Below are positions 61,126 to 64,000 of a stretch of 64,000 nt of DNA, in pieces. The notes under the pieces were generated by a model. That model saw nothing but the letters and a program-made list of their open reading frames with translations. It had not been told where the DNA came from and made no database searches. This DNA is from Bacillota bacterium (GTDB lineage: Bacteria; Bacillota; Clostridia; Oscillospirales; Oscillospiraceae), in assembly GCA_021770445.1 (NCBI GenBank), contig JAETQY010000005.1, positions 1-64,000 on the forward strand, in the 5' to 3' direction. Every line of letters starts with the position of its first letter. Position 1 is the stretch's first letter. The position numbers were made by a program, and so were the translations under genes.

Positions 61126-63234
61126 ATGGGCGACAGCATTCTGGATATGTATCTGTATGAGACCAACACCCTGTTGGAACAGCTGGACGGGATCCTGCTG
61201 ACTGCGGAGCAGGCGGATACATTCTCTGAGGACAGCGTCAACGAGATTTTCCGTATCATGCACACCATCAAGGGTTCCTCCGCCATGATGGAGTTCAGCT
61301 CCCTGATGACGGTGGCTCACCGGATTGAGGACATGTTCTTCATCGTCCGGGAGAAAGGTATGGCTGTGGTTCCGGAGCAGACAAAGCCTGAACTGTTCGA
61401 TATGCTGTTCCAGGCTGTGGACTTTTTCCGGGGGGAAATTGAAAAAGTTGAAAACGGAGACCCCCTCTCTCAGTCTATCGACCACATCGTAAATAAAATT
61501 AATAGCCTGATTGATAAAATTCAGGGCAACCCCTCCGCTCCCGCCGCCGAGGCCCCGGCCGAGGCAGAAAGCGCCCCCGCACCCGCCGCTGAGGCCGCCG
61601 CGCCCGCCGTCAGCGCCGTCAATCAGGACTACCCCTACGGTATCCATGTCTTCTTTGACGAGGGCAGCGGTATGGAGAATCTCCGGGCCTTTATGCTCAT
61701 CAACAGCGTAAAGGACTACTGCGGAGACTTCGTCAGCTTCCCCGAAAATGTGGAGACCGACCCCTCCACCTCCGACTCCATTGCCGACCAGGGCTTCTTT
61801 GTCTGGTTCCGCACCGCCGACGACCGGGATAGTGCCATCCCCGGCGTGAAGAACGCCGGCTCCGTCCGGGAATATCAGCCGGTGGACGCGACCAAGTCCG
61901 CCCCCGCACCTGCACCCGCCCAGGAGGCCCCCAAGGCCGAAGTCGCCGCCGCGCCCAGCGCCCAGGCTCCCAAGGCCGAGGCCCCCGCGGCCAAGCCCGC
62001 ACCTGCGGCTGCTGCCGCTGCCACGCCCGCTGCCGGACAGCAGCACGCCAAGGAGAGCCTGATCAGCGTCAACCTGTCCAAGCTGGACCAGCTGCTGGCA
62101 GTGGTCAGCGAGATCGTCATTACCGAGTCCATGGTCACCGCCTCCCCCGACCTGAAGGGGCTGCGGCTGGACAACTTCACCAAGTCCGCCCGGGATCTGC
62201 GCAAGCTCACTGACGACCTGCAGGACGTGTCCATGTCCCTGCGCATGGTGCCTGTGTCCGGCACCTTCCAGAAGATGAACCGCATCGTCCGGGACATGAG
62301 CAAGAAGCTGGGCAAGCGGGCCAAGCTCACCCTCATCGGTGAGGACACCGAGGTGGATAAGACCATCGTGGACGCCATCGGCGATCCCATCATGCACATC
62401 GTCCGCAACTCCATGGACCACGGCCTGGAGGAGCACGAGGCCGACCGCGTCGCCGCCGGCAAGGACCCGGTGGGCGAGGTGATCCTCTCCGCCCGGCACA
62501 CCGGCAGCGAGGTCATCATCGAGATCAAGGACGACGGCCAGGGCGTCGATCTCCAGGCGGTGCTCAACAAGGCCATCCGCCAGGGCCTGGCCGCCCCCGA
62601 CCACGACTACAGCCAGAAGGAGATCCTCAACTTCCTGATGATGCCCGGCTTCTCCACCAACACCGAGGTCACCGAGTACTCCGGCAGAGGCGTGGGCATG
62701 GACGTGGTGAAGAAGAACGTGGCCGACGTGGGCGGCACCGTGTCCATCAGCAGCGAGTGGGGCAAGGGCATGACCACCACCCTGAAGATCCCCCTGACCA
62801 TGGCCATCATGGACGGCATGGAGGTCTCGGTGGGCGGGTCCATGTTCACCATCCCCATCAACAGCATCCAGTCCTCCCTGAAAGTCACCGCTCAGGACGT
62901 CATCCACGACCCCGCCCAGGGCGAGATGGTCAAGATCCGCGACAACTTCTACCCCATCATCCGGGCCAAGGAGCTCTTCCAGATGGAGAAGGGCTACGAA
63001 AACATCGAGGACGGCATCCTCATGTGGGTAGAGTCGGGCGAGCACTCCTACTGCCTGTTTGTGGATGAACTGCTGGGCGAGCAGCAGATTGTGGTAAAGC
63101 CCCTGCCCAACTACGTGAACAGCTTCGGCGTGAAGAACTACGGCATCATCGGATGTTCCATTCTGGGCGACGGCAGCATCAGCATCATTCTGGACGTGAT
63201 TAACGTGTACACCGCCGCCCACAACATCTTTTGA
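61126..63234 (+). CDS. cheA: Chemotaxis histidine kinase CheA
   Basis: A 702-residue CheA. P1/HPt domain: ~1-105, with the phosphorylated His in FRIMHTIKGSSAMMEF (H46). P2-like region: ~165-245, flanked by Ala/Pro linkers. Dimerisation P3: ~310-370. ATPase P4: ~370-560, with the N box HIVRNSMDHGLEEHEADRVA, G1 KDDGQGVD and G2 YSGRGVGMDVVKKNV. CheW-like P5 spans ~565-702. It relays receptor signals to CheY and CheB. AAAAGGTGG precedes the ATG. It is first gene of a cheA-cheW-cheR operon. Confidence 0.97.
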   Translation: MGDSILDMYLYETNTLLEQLDGILLTAEQADTFSEDSVNEIFRIMHTIKGSSAMMEFSSLMTVAHRIEDMFFIVREKGMAVVPEQTKPELFDMLFQAVDFFRGEIEKVENGDPLSQSIDHIVNKINSLIDKIQGNPSAPAAEAPAEAESAPAPAAEAAAPAVSAVNQDYPYGIHVFFDEGSGMENLRAFMLINSVKDYCGDFVSFPENVETDPSTSDSIADQGFFVWFRTADDRDSAIPGVKNAGSVREYQPVDATKSAPAPAPAQEAPKAEVAAAPSAQAPKAEAPAAKPAPAAAAAATPAAGQQHAKESLISVNLSKLDQLLAVVSEIVITESMVTASPDLKGLRLDNFTKSARDLRKLTDDLQDVSMSLRMVPVSGTFQKMNRIVRDMSKKLGKRAKLTLIGEDTEVDKTIVDAIGDPIMHIVRNSMDHGLEEHEADRVAAGKDPVGEVILSARHTGSEVIIEIKDDGQGVDLQAVLNKAIRQGLAAPDHDYSQKEILNFLMMPGFSTNTEVTEYSGRGVGMDVVKKNVADVGGTVSISSEWGKGMTTTLKIPLTMAIMDGMEVSVGGSMFTIPINSIQSSLKVTAQDVIHDPAQGEMVKIRDNFYPIIRAKELFQMEKGYENIEDGILMWVESGEHSYCLFVDELLGEQQIVVKPLPNYVNSFGVKNYGIIGCSILGDGSISIILDVINVYTAAHNIF

Positions 63235-63262
63235 CCGGGCGGACAGAAGGGAGAGCTAAACT

Positions 63263-63751
63263 ATGGCACAAATGTTACAGTCTGAAGAGGTACTGTTCGC
63301 CACCGAGAGCGACGTGGACGACTACAACGACCAGCTGCCTGAAATCGCTACCGAAAAGTACCTGATCTTTTCCTCTGACGGCCTGATGTACGGCATCAAG
63401 GCCGAGCAGGTAAAGGATATTATTACCGATTACACCATCACCTACCTTCCCCGGGTGCCCGACTATGTGCGGGGCGTCATCAATCTCCGGGGCCAGATCA
63501 TTCCTGTGGTGGACATCCGTCTGCGCCTGGGCAAGCCGGAGCAGAACAACTTCTGCGGCATCGTCGTGGATGTGGACGGCAGCATGGTAGGCATTCTGGT
63601 GGATATGGTGGAGCAGATGGTGGACGTCCCGCTGGACTCCATCCTGCCCGTTCCCACCAGCACCACCCAGGCCATGGTTTCCGGTATGTGCACCCTCCAC
63701 GACGGCAACACCATGCTGGAGCTGGACTGCGGGCTGCTGCTCCACGACTGA
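63263..63751 (+). CDS. cheW: Chemotaxis coupling protein CheW
   Basis: A 162-residue CheW that bridges receptors and CheA. The core CheW fold is evident: YLIFSSDGLMYGIKAEQVKD, YLPRVPDYVRGVINLRGQII, then PVVDIRLRLG. It lies 28 bases after cheA with AAGGGAGAG before the ATG. It is a single-domain protein, not CheV-like, since no receiver domain follows. Confidence 0.95.
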   Translation: MAQMLQSEEVLFATESDVDDYNDQLPEIATEKYLIFSSDGLMYGIKAEQVKDIITDYTITYLPRVPDYVRGVINLRGQIIPVVDIRLRLGKPEQNNFCGIVVDVDGSMVGILVDMVEQMVDVPLDSILPVPTSTTQAMVSGMCTLHDGNTMLELDCGLLLHD

Positions 63752-63787
63752 TTTTGACTACATCACCGAAAGGGAGGGAGCTCTGAG

Positions 63788-64000
63788 ATGATCCAGGCCA
63801 TCTCGGATGAGGATTTTAAGAAACTGACAAGCTTTATTAAGACTCAGTATGGCATTACCCTACAGGAAAAGCGCCAGCTGGTCACCAGTCGCTTGTCCTC
63901 CTTAGTGGAGGAGCAGGGCTACAATAGCTTTACACCATTTGTCACCCAGCTTCTGAAGGAGAAGGACCCTCAGAAGATTGAGCTGGTACTCAACCGGCTC
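63788..64000 (+). CDS. cheR: Chemotaxis methyltransferase CheR, truncated by window end
   Basis: The first 71 codons of CheR, running off the right edge. The segment (FKKLTSFIKTQYGITLQEKR, then LVTSRLSSLVEEQGYNSFTP) matches the all-alpha N-terminal domain that recognises receptor methylation helices. The SAM domain lies beyond the window. GGAGGGAG precedes the ATG. It follows cheW by 36 bases in the chemotaxis operon. Confidence 0.88.
   Translation, partial: MIQAISDEDFKKLTSFIKTQYGITLQEKRQLVTSRLSSLVEEQGYNSFTPFVTQLLKEKDPQKIELVLNRL

Overview
The window looks like a chromosomal segment of an anaerobic, high-GC, spore-forming Firmicute of the Oscillospiraceae type (Flavonifractor, Lawsonibacter, Intestinimonas or Oscillibacter relatives). 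This is an inference from GC-rich codon use combined with Firmicutes traits: AAGGAGG ribosome binding sites, a T-box leader, an L10 leader, SpoIVB and SpoVB-like sporulation genes, an ECF sigma/DUF4179 pair, and S-layer homology (SLH) proteins. Gene content fits an amino-acid-fermenting anaerobe (cysteine desulfidase, threonine ammonia-lyase, crotonase, iron alcohol dehydrogenase) that is chemotactic and probably flagellated.

Layout. 1-1.7 kb: end of a mobile element (tyrosine integrase, excisionase-like protein, XRE regulator) abutting the 3' end of guaA. 1.7-9.7 kb: guaA, iron alcohol dehydrogenase, a cyuA-type cysteine desulfidase with a membrane protein, HAD phosphatase, RHH regulator, TraB/GumN protein. 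9.7-16.7 kb: glycogen phosphorylase and a minus-strand cell-envelope operon (GT2-GtrA transferase, phosphodiester glycosidase, secreted protein, membrane protein). 16.9-18.1 kb: orphan holin/amidase cassette and a MITE-like repeat. 18-21.4 kb: tandem M42 peptidases and rplJ-rplL with an L10 leader. 21.4-37 kb: mostly housekeeping and transport genes (crotonase, SpoVB-like flippase, MATE, ilvA, rpe, recR, sfsA, EamA, HD, QueT, DUF2461, VanW, XpaC-like, folA, thyA). 37-40.8 kb: alanine-type T-box, lipoprotein, alaS, DUF4250. 40.8-46.7 kb: ECF sigma/anti-sigma pair, a candidate type I toxin-antitoxin locus, HIT, LysR, spoIVB, rlmB. 46.7-48.9 kb: a protein that looks like a degenerate heavy-metal P-type ATPase. 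48.9-61 kb: a minus-strand run with FliK-like, FlhB-like and PilZ genes followed by two giant SLH proteins. 61-64 kb: cheA, cheW and the start of cheR, with a sigma-D-like promoter overlapping a sigma-A-like one.

The most interesting observation is at 42.5-42.85 kb. A minus-strand transcription unit (consensus promoter, perfect Shine-Dalgarno, 32-codon hydrophobic and basic peptide, strong terminator) is faced by a consensus plus-strand promoter just past its terminator. That is the architecture of a type I toxin and antisense antitoxin. Also worth attention are the pseudo-P-type ATPase, the lipoprotein placed between the T-box and alaS, the guaA-associated element, and the coupling of SLH proteins to flagellar-type genes. 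No rRNA, tRNA or CRISPR array was seen.
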